Shown here piece after piece: positions 8,503-17,421 of a DNA stretch of 64,000 nt (its first letter is position 1; each line of letters starts with the position of its first letter). Source of the stretch: Paenilisteria portnoyi (GTDB lineage: Bacteria; Bacillota; Bacilli; Lactobacillales; Listeriaceae); the NCBI RefSeq assembly GCF_014322795.1, contig NZ_JAASTT010000003.1:174267-238266 (forward strand), read 5' to 3'. The notes under the pieces were generated by a model. The model made no database searches. It saw only the letters and a list, made by a program, of their open reading frames with translations, and was not told the origin of the DNA. The translations under genes were made by a program, and so were the position numbers.

Positions 8503-9804
8503 ATGAGAATGGTAGACGTAATTTCGAAAAAGCGTGATGGCAAAGAGTTGACGACGGAAGAGATTCAATTCGTGGTCGATGGTTATACGGCTGGCAAGAT
8601 TCCTGATTATCAAGTTAGTGCTCTGGCTATGGCGATTTTCTTTCAAGATATGACAGACCGTGAGCGCGCAGATTTAACGATGGCGATGGTCAATTCCGGC
8701 GAAACAATCGATTTGTCCGCGATTGAAGGCATCAAGGTAGATAAGCACTCGACTGGCGGTGTGGGCGACACGACGACGCTTGTATTGGCGCCACTTGTTG
8801 CAGCGCTTGACGTACCCGTTGCAAAAATGTCTGGACGCGGATTGGGCCACACGGGAGGCACGATTGATAAATTAGAGGCGATCAAAGGTTTCCACGTTGA
8901 AATCACGAAAGAGCAGTTCATCGATTTGGTGAACCGTGATAAAGTCGCGGTTATCGGTCAATCAGGGAACTTAACTCCTGCTGATAAAAAATTATATGCG
9001 TTACGCGATGTAACGGGTACGGTAAACTCGATTCCGCTAATTGCAAGTTCGATTATGAGTAAAAAAATTGCAGCAGGCGCCGACGCGATTGTATTGGATG
9101 TTAAAACGGGCGCCGGTGCGTTTATGAAAACAGACAAAGATGCGGAGAACTTGGCGCACGCGATGGTTCGAATTGGGAATAACGTTGGTCGTCAAACGAT
9201 GGCTGTTATTTCCGACATGTCGCAACCACTTGGCTTTGCGATTGGAAACGCTTTGGAAGTACAAGAAGCCATTGATACGCTAAAAGGCGAAGGACCGGAA
9301 GATTTGACGGAATTAGTTTTAATTTTAGGAAGTCAAATGGTTGTTTTAGCTAAGAAAGCGAAGGATTTGGACGAAGCACGCGAAATGTTAAAAGAAGTGA
9401 TGGCGAACGGAAAAGCTTTGGCGAAGTTCAAGGATTTCTTGAACAACCAAGGTGGCGACGGTTCGATTGTTGATGATCCAAGCAAATTACCGCAAGCGAA
9501 ATTCAAAATCGATGTGCCAGCGAAAGAAAGCGGCGTTGTGTCTGAGATTGTGGCAGATGAGATTGGTATCGCCGCAATGCTTCTAGGAGCAGGACGCGCG
9601 ACAAAAGAGGATGAAATCGACTTGGCAGTTGGCATTATGTTGCGTAAGAAAGTCGGGGATAAGGTGGCAGCAGGTGAGCCACTTGTGACGATTTACGCGA
9701 ATAAGGAAGATGTGAAAGCTGTTGAGACGAAGATTTACGAGAATATTCGAGTGAGTGATAAGGCTGAGGCGCCGAAGTTGATTCATACGATTATTACGGA
9801 ATAG
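8503..9804 (+). CDS. pdp: Pyrimidine-nucleoside phosphorylase
   Basis: Pdp reversibly splits uridine and thymidine (and deoxyuridine) with phosphate, giving the base and pentose-1-phosphate. The 433 residues match the family. The thymidine phosphorylase signature is clear ([20 protein letters not shown], then [15 protein letters not shown], about residues 80-125). The glycine-rich phosphate loop and the C-terminal alpha/beta domain are complete. AAAAGGATTGGTG precedes ATG 8503. It is the last gene of the operon and a strong terminator follows. Its pentose-1-phosphate product is the substrate of DeoB upstream. Confidence 0.95.
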   Translation: MRMVDVISKKRDGKELTTEEIQFVVDGYTAGKIPDYQVSALAMAIFFQDMTDRERADLTMAMVNSGETIDLSAIEGIKVDKHSTGGVGDTTTLVLAPLVAALDVPVAKMSGRGLGHTGGTIDKLEAIKGFHVEITKEQFIDLVNRDKVAVIGQSGNLTPADKKLYALRDVTGTVNSIPLIASSIMSKKIAAGADAIVLDVKTGAGAFMKTDKDAENLAHAMVRIGNNVGRQTMAVISDMSQPLGFAIGNALEVQEAIDTLKGEGPEDLTELVLILGSQMVVLAKKAKDLDEAREMLKEVMANGKALAKFKDFLNNQGGDGSIVDDPSKLPQAKFKIDVPAKESGVVSEIVADEIGIAAMLLGAGRATKEDEIDLAVGIMLRKKVGDKVAAGEPLVTIYANKEDVKAVETKIYENIRVSDKAEAPKLIHTIITE

Positions 9805-9814
9805 TAGGCATGAA

Positions 9815-9853
9815 AAAGACCACCGATTGTAGTAGTTGAATCGGTGGTTTTTG
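9815..9853 (+). terminator. Terminator of the nupC-deoB-pdp operon
   Basis: ACCACCGATT (9819-9828) pairs perfectly with AATCGGTGGT (9839-9848) and is followed by TTTTTG. Confidence 0.9.
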
Positions 9854-9923
9854 TTGCGGCTCTTATGAAGCGTCGTGTGCTGAATTAGAGCCGCAATATG
9901 CATGAGAACAGAGTGGGCATGTA
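9854..9923 (+). repeat. Structured intergenic repeat, family A, copy 1
   Basis: Stem 1 is TTGCGGCTCT (9854-9863) with AGAGCCGCAA (9887-9896). It is followed by TATG and stem 2, TGCATG (9899-9904) with CATGTA (9918-9923), around a loop containing GAACAGAGTG. The same layout with different but still paired stem bases recurs at 20475, 35312 and, on the other strand, 13602. Confidence 0.75.
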
Positions 9924-9924
9924 A

Positions 9925-10075
9925 TCCATGTTCGGCGTTGTGACCTGCGCCTCCGGATCCGGCTTCAACAGCCAGCCTCTCGGAAATTTCGTGGCCTCCG
10001 CAAAAACCAAAAGAGGGTTTTCACTGCGCCCCCTAACAATTTCTGTCGAGGCTAAACGGGCTGTTTCAGCACTTC
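9925..10075 (+). other. Non-coding stretch with nested complementary segments
   Basis: No gene lies between pdp and the DUF1877 gene. The stretch is GC-rich for the window. AACAGCC (about 9968) can pair with GGCTGTT (about 10059), AGCCTC with GAGGCT inside it, and AAAACC with GGTTTT at the centre. CCGGATCCGG is a perfect palindrome near the left end. This could be a folded RNA or a decayed mobile element. Strand is not determined. Confidence 0.4.
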
Positions 10076-10076
10076 G

Positions 10077-10541
10077 TTACACCACATAAAATATAATACA
10101 ATCATCACTCTGTGCAACTTTATTAAAAAATGTCCGCAAGGCTTGGAAGTTTATCCGTAGTTCTTTCTCTAGCTTATCCTTTTTTGTCCGCCAATTTATC
10201 CCGTATAAACCCGCTTTCTTCAGTTCTTTAAAGCTGTACGTCGCGACGAATTCTTCCACCGTGATGCTAAATAAGGCGTCTTTGGCCATGCGTACTTGCT
10301 CTGGGTAGATGAAATAGACGGTGGCTAAGGAATCGCGAATTTCATTTTCGATTTTAAGTGGAACAATATAGCCCCACGGAGATTTCCCGTTTTTGGTTTT
10401 CCCACAAAATATATAATGAATAATCTCCCAATATTCATCTAGTGACAGAAGCATCGGTAGTGTAAAAACGGACTCATCTCCCGCTTTTATTTCGCGCATT
10501 CCTGGCTCGTCAATATAATAATAGTACCCATGCAATCCCAT
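10077..10541 (-). CDS. DUF1877 (YfbM-like) family protein
   Basis: A 154-residue cytoplasmic protein of unknown function. It starts MGLHGYYYYID, matching the MGM-G start of DUF1877/YfbM proteins. Like them it mixes alpha and beta, with a conserved middle (LSLDEYWEIIHYIFCG) that places the query in the family. There is no signal peptide or membrane helix. The start follows GAAAGGGGAATGAC on the minus strand. It appears to be a single-gene unit between the pdp terminator and the bilE operon, transcribed away from bilE. I infer nothing about its role. Confidence 0.7.
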   Translation of the reverse strand: MGLHGYYYYIDEPGMREIKAGDESVFTLPMLLSLDEYWEIIHYIFCGKTKNGKSPWGYIVPLKIENEIRDSLATVYFIYPEQVRMAKDALFSITVEEFVATYSFKELKKAGLYGINWRTKKDKLEKELRINFQALRTFFNKVAQSDDCIIFYVV

Positions 10542-10712
10542 TTTGTCATTCCCCTTTCAAGTTGTCCTTGTCTGTTTTTGTTGCTTGATAAAGAAGGCGA
10601 TGATAGTTACTTCACTGTGATAGAGTTTATTATGCGCAATTTTAGTTGATTTGTCAACGAAATGCTTAACTGTGTAATTTTGTAGTCGATAGTGGTAGAA
10701 TTAAGAACAAAC

Positions 10713-10737
10713 GTTTCTAATTTTGAGAAGTAGGTAA
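10713..10737 (+). promoter_or_regulatory. Candidate sigma-B promoter of bilEA-bilEB
   Basis: GTTT (10713-10716), a 15-bp spacer and AGGTAA (10732-10737) match the sigma-B consensus GTTT-N13-15-GGGWAW with one mismatch. In L. monocytogenes, bilE is known to depend partly on sigma-B. The assignment here is by pattern only. Confidence 0.5.
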
Positions 10738-10783
10738 AATAATAAACGTGTTTTAATGACAAGAATGGAAAGGGAAGTGACCC

Positions 10784-11758
10784 ATGATACGCTTCGAAAA
10801 TGTAACAAAACAATATCAAAATGGTGAACATGCCGTCAGAAATATCGATTTGAATATAAAAGATGGCGAGTTTTTCGTATTGATTGGACCGAGTGGTTGC
10901 GGTAAAACAACGACATTGAAAATGATAAATCGTCTCATTCCACTGACAACAGGCACCATTTATATCGATGAAAAGCGAATTAGTGATTATAATATTCATG
11001 AATTGCGCTGGAATATTGGCTACGTACTGCAACAAATTGCGCTTTTTCCACATATGACAATTGAGGAAAATATCGCGATTGTGCCCGAACTGAAGAAATG
11101 GGAGAAGGAAAAAATGCATGATCGGATTACCGAATTGCTGAACAGCGTTGGTTTGGACGCGGAAAGTTATCGGAACCGTAAACCGTCGGAACTCTCTGGT
11201 GGGGAACAGCAACGGGTTGGAGTCGTCCGCGCTTTAGCCGCTGATCCCGAAATCATTTTAATGGATGAACCGTTCAGCGCACTTGACCCGATTAGCCGTC
11301 AAAAGTTGCAACAAGACATGATCGTTTTACAGCGCCGAATCAAAAAAACCATCGTGTTCGTCACACATGACATGCAAGAAGCGCTCATGCTCGGCGACCG
11401 AATTTGTATTATGAAAGACGGTGAAGTCGTGCAATGCGACACGCCAAATGAAATTTTGCAAAATCCAGCGAATGAATTTGTGCAGAATTTCTTGGAGTCA
11501 GGCAACGTAAACAAACACGTATTGTCGTCTAAATTTACCGTGCAAGATATGATAGAACAAGGCTATTTCGAGGCACAAGCCATAGCTGGAGAAGCTGACT
11601 TCGCGGAACGTATCGCAGTGGAAGTATTACTACAACAATTGGCGAACCAGGCCTATGTATCCGTTGAAAAAGACGGCAAGCCAGTCGGAACCATCACACA
11701 GCAACACGTCATCCAATTCCTGGCGAAACAACTAGAAAGGGAGGCTGAGCGCGTATGA
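10784..11758 (+). CDS. bilEA: Glycine betaine/choline-type (BilE) ABC transporter ATP-binding protein
   Basis: ATPase of an OpuC-like quaternary-amine ABC system. Motifs: Walker [10 protein letters not shown] (about residues 35-43), signature [15 protein letters not shown] (about 132-146), Walker [14 protein letters not shown]. After the ATPase core comes a short C-terminal region (about residues 240-324) with one CBS-like unit ([20 protein letters not shown]) rather than the usual pair. It overlaps the next gene by ATGA. In Listeria the two-gene form with a fused permease/binding protein is the bile exclusion system BilE. I use that name because of the fusion. A compatible-solute importer remains possible. 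Confidence 0.8.
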   Translation: MIRFENVTKQYQNGEHAVRNIDLNIKDGEFFVLIGPSGCGKTTTLKMINRLIPLTTGTIYIDEKRISDYNIHELRWNIGYVLQQIALFPHMTIEENIAIVPELKKWEKEKMHDRITELLNSVGLDAESYRNRKPSELSGGEQQRVGVVRALAADPEIILMDEPFSALDPISRQKLQQDMIVLQRRIKKTIVFVTHDMQEALMLGDRICIMKDGEVVQCDTPNEILQNPANEFVQNFLESGNVNKHVLSSKFTVQDMIEQGYFEAQAIAGEADFAERIAVEVLLQQLANQAYVSVEKDGKPVGTITQQHVIQFLAKQLEREAERV

Positions 11759-13269
11759 GTCAATTAATCGATACGTTTCAGGTGCGACAGGACGCTCTCT
11801 GGACCGCTTTAGTCCAACATATTGAATTATCCTTCGTATCGCTATTTATCGCCGTATTCATCTCTGTACCGCTTGGAATCTATCTAACGAGCCACAAGCG
11901 TGCAGCAGAACCAATCATCCAAGTGACCGCTATTTTACAAACAATTCCATCACTTGCCTTGCTCGGTTTACTTATTCCACTAGTCGGAATTGGCACAGTA
12001 CCAGCGATTATCGCGCTTGTTATCTATGCCTTACTACCAATTTTGCGGAATACATATACTGGTATTAAAGAAATTGATCCAGTTTTGATGGAAGCCGCCG
12101 AAGCAATGGGAATGAACAAATGGAAAAAATTATATAAAGTCCAATTACCGCTTGCGATGCCAGTTATTATGGCCGGAATCCGCACAGCGATGGTCTTAAT
12201 CATTGGAACCGCGACACTCGCAGCCCTCATCGGAGCCGGCGGACTAGGGGATCTAATTTTACTCGGAATCGACCGCAACGATAACAGCTTAATCTTACTC
12301 GGAGCTATTCCAGCAGCCTTACTTGCTATCCTGTTCGACGTCATTTTGCGCTATATGGAAAAAGCGACGTTTAAACGGACCCTCATCACGATCACCGGCG
12401 CACTCGTTATTACCGCAAGCATCATCATCGTGCCTTACTTCACTGGGCCACAAAAAGAGCTTGTTATAGCGGGGAAACTTGGCTCTGAACCTGAAATCTT
12501 AATCAATATGTACAAACAACTCATCGAAAATGACACCGACCTCAGTGTCACCGTCAAGCCGAATCTCGGTAAAACCAGCTTCGTTTACAATGCCTTAAAA
12601 TCAGGCGACGTCGATATTTATCCAGAGTTCACAGGAACCGTGTTAGAAACATTCCTCAAAGAACCAGCGAAAAATCACGATCCAGAAGCCGTGTATGAAC
12701 AAGCACGCGATGGTTTGGCAAAAGAGGAAAATATGGCATTCCTAAAACCGATGAAATACAACAATACGTATGCCGTCGCAGTTGCACCAGAATTTGCAAA
12801 AGCTTACAATCTGAAAACCATTTCCGATTTAAAAGCCGTGCAAAACTCCGTCAAAGCAGGATTCACGCTCGAATTTTCCGATCGCGACGACGGCTATAAA
12901 GGTCTGCAAAAACTATACGGCTTGAAATTCGACTCGCTAAAAACAATGGAGCCAAAACTACGCTATTCCGCTCTAAAAGCAGGCGATATCAATACATTGG
13001 ACGCCTACTCCACAGACAGCGAAATCGCTCAATACAAGCTCAAAGTATTAAAAGACGACAAACAATTATTCCCGCCATATCAAGGCGCACCACTCATGCT
13101 CAAATCAACATTGAAAAAATACCCAGAATTGAAAGCACCACTAGAGAAGCTAGCCGGCAAAATCACCGACCAAGAAATGAGTGAAATGAACTACGAAGTC
13201 AACGTGAAAGGCAAATCAGCAGAAGAAGTAGCCAAAAACTACCTCGAAAAAGAAGGTTTGTTAAACTAA
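11755..13269 (+). CDS. bilEB: BilE-type fused ABC permease and substrate-binding protein
   Basis: A 504-residue fusion. Residues 1-210 form the inner-membrane permease, with about six helices and the ABC-contact loop [20 protein letters not shown] (about residues 113-132). A further hydrophobic helix near 205-225 leads to an exported OpuAC/ProX-like binding domain from about 232 ([19 protein letters not shown]) to the end. Fusions of this length are typical of L. monocytogenes BilEB, which protects against bile. The domain ligand may be bile acid, betaine or carnitine. It is translationally coupled to bilEA. No T-rich terminator follows; instead there is a block of intergenic repeats. Confidence 0.82.
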   Translation: MSQLIDTFQVRQDALWTALVQHIELSFVSLFIAVFISVPLGIYLTSHKRAAEPIIQVTAILQTIPSLALLGLLIPLVGIGTVPAIIALVIYALLPILRNTYTGIKEIDPVLMEAAEAMGMNKWKKLYKVQLPLAMPVIMAGIRTAMVLIIGTATLAALIGAGGLGDLILLGIDRNDNSLILLGAIPAALLAILFDVILRYMEKATFKRTLITITGALVITASIIIVPYFTGPQKELVIAGKLGSEPEILINMYKQLIENDTDLSVTVKPNLGKTSFVYNALKSGDVDIYPEFTGTVLETFLKEPAKNHDPEAVYEQARDGLAKEENMAFLKPMKYNNTYAVAVAPEFAKAYNLKTISDLKAVQNSVKAGFTLEFSDRDDGYKGLQKLYGLKFDSLKTMEPKLRYSALKAGDINTLDAYSTDSEIAQYKLKVLKDDKQLFPPYQGAPLMLKSTLKKYPELKAPLEKLAGKITDQEMSEMNYEVNVKGKSAEEVAKNYLEKEGLLN

Positions 13270-13282
13270 AAAAAGGAAGACG

Positions 13283-13535
13283 GAACGCCAGTCAAGATAA
13301 AAATCGCCCTACCCATATTTTGGGTAAGACGAAAATGAAGATTTACACAAATCGAGCGAAAGCGTTTGTATTCAGGGGATTTGGTGGAAGCCGGAGAGCT
13401 GCGCATACTGGTGTATGTGATGACTGAAAGCAGGGAGAGGGTAGTTTCCTCGACCATGCAAGAAGTTAAGCGTAGCAAGTATTGCGTAGCTGAACCATAG
13501 AGATGTACCGCGTCCTTATTCTAAATATCCTGAAG
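13283..13535. repeat. Intergenic element related in layout to family E1
   Basis: This non-coding stretch has TACCCATATTTTGGGTA (13310-13326, hairpin), ACAAA...TTTGT, GCATAC...GTATG, and CCTACCC near the left that can pair with GGGTAG near 13440. The sequence GGAG..GCATAC....GTATGTGA..AC...AGC matches the centre of family E1 at 5804-5928 in order, with little identity elsewhere. No open frame of note is present. Confidence 0.4.
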
Positions 13536-13539
13536 GAAC

Positions 13540-13602
13540 GCCTATTCGCGATGCTCATAGGCATATTGGGGCTGTAACTCATTTCATTTCGAACAGCCCC
13601 AA
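13540..13602 (-). repeat. Structured intergenic repeat, family A, copy 2 (inverted)
   Basis: On the minus strand, stem 1 is TTGGGGCTGT with ACAGCCCCAA (13593-13602 and 13566-13575, a perfect 10 bp). Stem 2 is GCCTAT with ATAGGC (13557-13562 and 13540-13545). The loop of stem 1 (TTCGAAATGAAATGAGTT) is nearly the same as in the copy at 35312. Confidence 0.75.
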
Positions 13603-13608
13603 CAATGC

Positions 13609-13630
13609 GAGCGCTTGTCGCCGATTTATT
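13609..13630. repeat. 22-bp exact repeat, copy 1
   Basis: GAGCGCTTGTCGCCGATTTA, followed by TT, occurs identically at 40651-40672. Both copies lie in repeat-rich non-coding DNA. This one abuts the family A element. Confidence 0.8.
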
Positions 13631-13645
13631 TGGGTTATGTGCCTA

Positions 13646-14005
13646 CTAAAATCCAGTTTCGACTGATGCATTTACAATATACATCAAATCATTCTTATCC
13701 GCTTTATCCGCTAGAAAAATCCCACTCGTCGTCAACATTCCACCTGGCATCGTTTCCACGGTGACCGTCCCATAAGGAATAATCGCGCGAATCGCTTCCT
13801 CATCAAGCAACTCCGCATCCGTCGGCAAAGCAAGTTTCACGTTAACCACCATATTATTCAAATCCTTACCCGGCAATAAATCCTCAATACCAGGCATCGA
13901 ATTCGTAAAAATGGCATTTCTCACCGCCCGAATCGCGGCTTTCGTAATATCCTGGCCATGCACATCCACACCGAAACCAGTTTGGATAAACAATATTTTC
14001 TCCAT
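13646..14005 (-). CDS. Lin0512 family conserved hypothetical protein
   Basis: A 119-residue protein matching the small Lin0512 family named from Listeria innocua. Recognisable features are the start MEKILFIQTGFGVDVHGQD, the central AIRAVRNAIFTNSMPGI, and a glycine-rich PGGMLTTSGIFLADK. There is no signal peptide. GGAGCG precedes the start on the minus strand. It lies 12 bp downstream of the MarR gene at 14018-14464 and is very likely cotranscribed with it, so the MarR protein probably controls it. The function is unknown. Confidence 0.8.
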   Translation of the reverse strand: MEKILFIQTGFGVDVHGQDITKAAIRAVRNAIFTNSMPGIEDLLPGKDLNNMVVNVKLALPTDAELLDEEAIRAIIPYGTVTVETMPGGMLTTSGIFLADKADKNDLMYIVNASVETGF

Positions 14006-14017
14006 CTCGTCACGCTC

Positions 14018-14464
14018 CTATTTAAAGAATGCTAATCCTGGTCGTTCCTGTGCATACTGCTCTAAAATATGCGTCCAAATCTTCCCATCCGGATCATCAC
14101 TCGCCGATAAGGCAGCGGCCATCTGACGCCTTTGAGCCTCCCCAAGCTCAGCTTCAATCGCAGCCCCAGCCTCCGTCAAAAACACGCAACGCACACGCTT
14201 GTCCTTGGCAGATGGCTCCATCGTAATGTATCTCTTTTCCTTCAATTCTAACAACGGCTGATGCAGTGCTTGTTTCGAAACCTCGAGCAACGTCAACAAC
14301 TCATTCATTTTAACACCCGGCGAACGCGCCACAAAAAATAAAATTCGGTGATGCGTTCGTGTAATGCCATACTTCCCAATGAGCCGATCCGCTGTTTCAA
14401 CAAAAGTCTTGTAAGCAAAATAAAATAGAGCGATCTGTTGATTTAATCGATCCTCTTTATCCAT
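14018..14464 (-). CDS. MarR family transcriptional regulator
   Basis: A 148-residue winged-helix protein. The N-terminal dimerisation helices (LNQQIALFYFAYKTFVETADRL) are followed by the HTH (MNELLTLLEVSKQALHQPLLELKEK, about residues 53-77) and a wing with DKRVRCVFLTEAG. The start ATG follows AAAAAGGGGATACATT on the minus strand. It forms a two-gene unit with the Lin0512-family gene downstream. The effector is unknown. It differs clearly from the MarR protein at 980-1450, so this is not a recent duplication. Confidence 0.85.
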   Translation of the reverse strand: MDKEDRLNQQIALFYFAYKTFVETADRLIGKYGITRTHHRILFFVARSPGVKMNELLTLLEVSKQALHQPLLELKEKRYITMEPSAKDKRVRCVFLTEAGAAIEAELGEAQRRQMAAALSASDDPDGKIWTHILEQYAQERPGLAFFK

Positions 14465-14612
14465 AATGTATCCCCTTTTTACTAAAATATAAATTCAGTA
14501 TAGCACAGATTACGCAAAGTAGGAATACACGAAATGGCATAATACAACATCTCAAAGCTATGCATAAAAGTAGTCATTTAAGGGTACTAAAATAGTGAAG
14601 GAGTGGATGATG

Positions 14613-15053
14613 ATGGGAAATAAATATCAACGTATATTAGTAGCCTTAGATGGGTCAACACAAGCCGAAATCGCCTTTTTAAAAGCCGTAGAACTTGCCA
14701 AAGCAACAGATTCAGAACTTGGAATTGCTAGCATTGTAGACATCCGGTCATTCTCACCGAATATATCCTATGATGGTGGACTAGAAAAGGCAGCACACGA
14801 AGAATCGACTGCCAGACTCGCCGAATACAAGAAGCTAGCAGAAGAAGCTGGGCTCAAGCAAGTACACACATTCCTAGAAGTCGGGAATCCAAAAACATTA
14901 CTCGCCCGCGATATTCCCGCCGAATTTGACGCCGATGTTCTAATATGTGGCGCAACAGGCCTCAACCGCATTGAAAAAATCGTGCTGGGAAGCGTCTCCG
15001 CATACGTACTACAACACGCCATATGCGACGTCCTAATCGTTCGCGAGAAGTAA
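14613..15053 (+). CDS. Universal stress protein (UspA family)
   Basis: A protein of about 146 residues with the UspA Rossmann-like fold: the first strand YQRILVALDGSTQAEIAF and the C-terminal nucleotide-binding signature GATGLNRIEKIVLGSVSAYVLQHA (G-2x-G-9x-G-S pattern) ending CDVLIVREK. The ATP-binding pattern is intact, so it is probably a nucleotide-binding type. Several starts are possible (GTG 14595, ATG 14607, 14610, 14613). AAGGAG at 14598-14603 favours 14613 or 14610. It is monocistronic and shares a two-way terminator with the convergent transporter gene. The role is general stress tolerance, as known for the family. Confidence 0.88.
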   Translation: MGNKYQRILVALDGSTQAEIAFLKAVELAKATDSELGIASIVDIRSFSPNISYDGGLEKAAHEESTARLAEYKKLAEEAGLKQVHTFLEVGNPKTLLARDIPAEFDADVLICGATGLNRIEKIVLGSVSAYVLQHAICDVLIVREK

Positions 15054-15110
15054 AAAAAGCATGATACCAGCTAGCTCCCAATTTTGAGCTACTGATATCA
15101 TGCTTTTTTA
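15054..15110. terminator. Bidirectional terminator between usp and the nucleoside symporter
   Basis: AAAAAAGCATGATA (15053-15066) pairs with TATCATGCTTTTTT (15096-15109), with an inner TAGCTC...GAGCTA helix. T-runs occur on both strands. Confidence 0.9.
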
Positions 15111-16367
15111 TTAATGCGTAATCTCTAAATCTTTCATTTTCTCAGGTTCATGTTTGTAGTGGAAGGTAAATTTGAAAACAATCGCCAGAATCAGCGTATA
15201 GGCTGCGAAAATCAGCCAGATCGTTTGCCAATCTTTTACGCCATCAATCGTGTAGTAATCGACAACCATGCCGCTCAAAATCGCACCAACATAAGCACCG
15301 ACACCATTTACCATCGTCATAAACAAGCCTTGCGCACTTGCTCGAATATCCTTACTCACTTCTTGCTCCACGAAAATCGCGCCAGAAATGTTGAAGAAAT
15401 CAAATGCACAGCCGTAAACAATCATCGAAAGTAGTAACAATACTGTACCAAACGGAGATGGATCACCAAAAGCGAACAGGCCAAAGCGCAATGTCCACGC
15501 AAGCATGCTGACCAACATTACCGTTTTGATGCCGTAGCGTTTCAAGAAGAACGGAATCGCCAAGATAAACACGACTTCCGCCATTTGTGAGACGGACAAT
15601 AGAATCGATGGGTATTTCACGACCAAGCTATCTGCAAACGCCGGATCTAAGCCGAAGTCATGCAAGAACGGGTTACCAAAAGTATTCGTGATTTGTAAAA
15701 CTGCACCAAGCAACATCGCAAATAGGAAAAATATCGCCATTTTTGGCTTCTTAAAAAGAACGAAAGCATTCAAACCAAGCATGCTGACCCAGCCTTGATT
15801 TTTCTTTTTGTTCGTCGTCGGAATCGTAGGCATCGTCAGAGAATAAAGCGCGAGTAGGAGAGACGCGCCAGCCGCGATATAAAGCTGGATATTACTAAGC
15901 TCAAGCCCCGCAAAACTGATTGTCCACATCGCGATAATAAAGCCAACCGTTCCAAAAACACGAATTGGCGGGAAATTGGTCACCGTATCCAGCCCAGCCT
16001 TCTCTAAGCAATAGTAGGAAACCGTGTTAGATAGTGCTAGCGTAGGCATGAAGAACATCGCGTTCACCAGCATCACCCAGAACATCACGGTTGGATCCGA
16101 CACAGATGCCGCATAAAACAGCGCCCCCGCACAGATAACATGGCAAGCGGTGTACAAGTAATTCGCCTTAATCCATTTATCCGCAACAATCCCCATCAAG
16201 GTAGGCATAATCACAGCCGCGATCCCTTTAGAACTATAGACAATTCCGACCTCAACACCCGAAAATCCAAGCGTGTTAATCATATAAGAACCGAGCGTAA
16301 TCAGCCAGCTCCCCCAAATAAAGTACTGCAAAAATGACATAAAGCGAAGACGCGTTTTAATCCCCAT
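15111..16367 (-). CDS. Nucleoside:H+ symporter, NupG/XapB family (MFS)
   Basis: A 418-residue membrane protein with about 12 hydrophobic segments. It starts MGIKTRLRFMSFLQYFIWGSW, the characteristic N-terminus of the NupG/XapB nucleoside symporters. A long cytoplasmic loop (TIPTTNKKKNQG, about residue 190) divides the two halves. AAGGGAGAAC precedes the ATG on the minus strand. It lies 51 bp downstream of the purine nucleoside phosphorylase gene and is probably cotranscribed, so it likely imports purine nucleosides for that enzyme. The exact substrate is inferred from context. Confidence 0.85.
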   Translation of the reverse strand: MGIKTRLRFMSFLQYFIWGSWLITLGSYMINTLGFSGVEVGIVYSSKGIAAVIMPTLMGIVADKWIKANYLYTACHVICAGALFYAASVSDPTVMFWVMLVNAMFFMPTLALSNTVSYYCLEKAGLDTVTNFPPIRVFGTVGFIIAMWTISFAGLELSNIQLYIAAGASLLLALYSLTMPTIPTTNKKKNQGWVSMLGLNAFVLFKKPKMAIFFLFAMLLGAVLQITNTFGNPFLHDFGLDPAFADSLVVKYPSILLSVSQMAEVVFILAIPFFLKRYGIKTVMLVSMLAWTLRFGLFAFGDPSPFGTVLLLLSMIVYGCAFDFFNISGAIFVEQEVSKDIRASAQGLFMTMVNGVGAYVGAILSGMVVDYYTIDGVKDWQTIWLIFAAYTLILAIVFKFTFHYKHEPEKMKDLEITH

Positions 16368-16418
16368 GATGTTCTCCCTTCAAAAACTTATTTTCAATAT
16401 GATAAAAAGAAACCGTGA

Positions 16419-17237
16419 TTAGAAACGAGCAACAACTTCGGCAACTAATTTCAAGAAAGTAGCTTTCACACGTTCGGCTGTCTCAATAACTTCATCGTGA
16501 CTAAGCGGCTGGTCCAAAATACCACAAGCCATGTTCGTCAAACAAGAAATACCAACCGTTTCAATACCAGCATGACGGGCAATCAAAGCTTCTGGAACCG
16601 TCGACATACCAACTGCATCCGCGCCAAAACCACGAATCATCCGAATTTCTGCCGGTGTTTCATATGTTGGACCAGTCCACCAAGCATAAACTCCCTCACG
16701 CAAAGTCACGTTTTGATCCGAGGCCACGTCTTTTACAATCCCGCGTAACCGCTTACTGTACACTTCTGACACATCTAAGAAACGCACGCCAAGCTCCGGA
16801 TTATTCGGTCCCATCAATGGGTTGTTCGCCGTCAAATTAATATGATCCGTAATCAACATCAAATCACCAGGATTAAAGTCGGTATTCACTGCGCCACAAG
16901 CATTCGTAATAATCAATTTCTCCACGCCAAGCGCTTTCATAACACGAACTGGGAAAGTCACTTCATCAAGCGGGAATCCTTCGTAATAGTGGAATCTACC
17001 TTTCATTGCGACGATATTTTTGCCGCCTATTTGACCGATAACAAGTTCGTTCGCATGGCCAACCGCAGCGGATTTCGCAAAATGTGGGATATCATTGTAT
17101 GGAATGTGTATCGCATCTTCAATTGTGTCGGCAAATGGTCCAAGTCCAGATCCTAAAATAATACCGATTGTTGGTTTAACCGCTGTCAATTGTTCAATAT
17201 AGCTTAGAGCCTCGTTAATTTGTTCTGTTTTATGCAT
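16419..17237 (-). CDS. punA: Purine nucleoside phosphorylase (inosine/guanosine type)
   Basis: This enzyme splits inosine and guanosine (and deoxy forms) with phosphate to the base and pentose-1-phosphate, which DeoB can then use. The 272 residues match the trimeric low-molecular-weight PNP family (B. subtilis PupG). Visible motifs: GIILGSGLGPFAD (phosphate loop), GRFHYYEG, NACGAVN, and the base-binding GADAVGMSTVPEA. The frame extends upstream to 17267, but AGGAGG on the minus strand (about 17247-17252) fits ATG 17237. A cre-like sequence lies upstream. The symbol could equally be pupG or pnp. Confidence 0.92.
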   Translation of the reverse strand: MHKTEQINEALSYIEQLTAVKPTIGIILGSGLGPFADTIEDAIHIPYNDIPHFAKSAAVGHANELVIGQIGGKNIVAMKGRFHYYEGFPLDEVTFPVRVMKALGVEKLIITNACGAVNTDFNPGDLMLITDHINLTANNPLMGPNNPELGVRFLDVSEVYSKRLRGIVKDVASDQNVTLREGVYAWWTGPTYETPAEIRMIRGFGADAVGMSTVPEALIARHAGIETVGISCLTNMACGILDQPLSHDEVIETAERVKATFLKLVAEVVARF

Positions 17238-17282
17238 TATTATTTCCTCCTCGAAATCATTTGGCATTTACAAAATGATATT

Positions 17283-17296
17283 GTAAAGCGCTTTCA
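17283..17296. promoter_or_regulatory. CcpA cre-like site between punA and the ROK gene
   Basis: GTAAAGCGCTTTCA fits the cre consensus TGWAANCGNTNWCA except for the first two bases. It lies upstream of punA in the divergent region, where carbon catabolite repression would be expected. Confidence 0.5.
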
Positions 17297-17421
17297 GTGT
17301 AATCTTAACATGAATGAAACGGAAAGTAAATAACTTTTTTTCATTATGATAAAAAGAGTTGGAAATTGCTTTTTTGTTAGGTATTTGATACATTTTTACT
17401 ATATAGAGGGGGGTCGTGGCC

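Noticed and set aside
10607..11212. 201-codon minus-strand frame over the bilEA promoter and 5' end
   Set aside because: It would run through the bilEA promoter and RBS, and its sequence shows no protein features.
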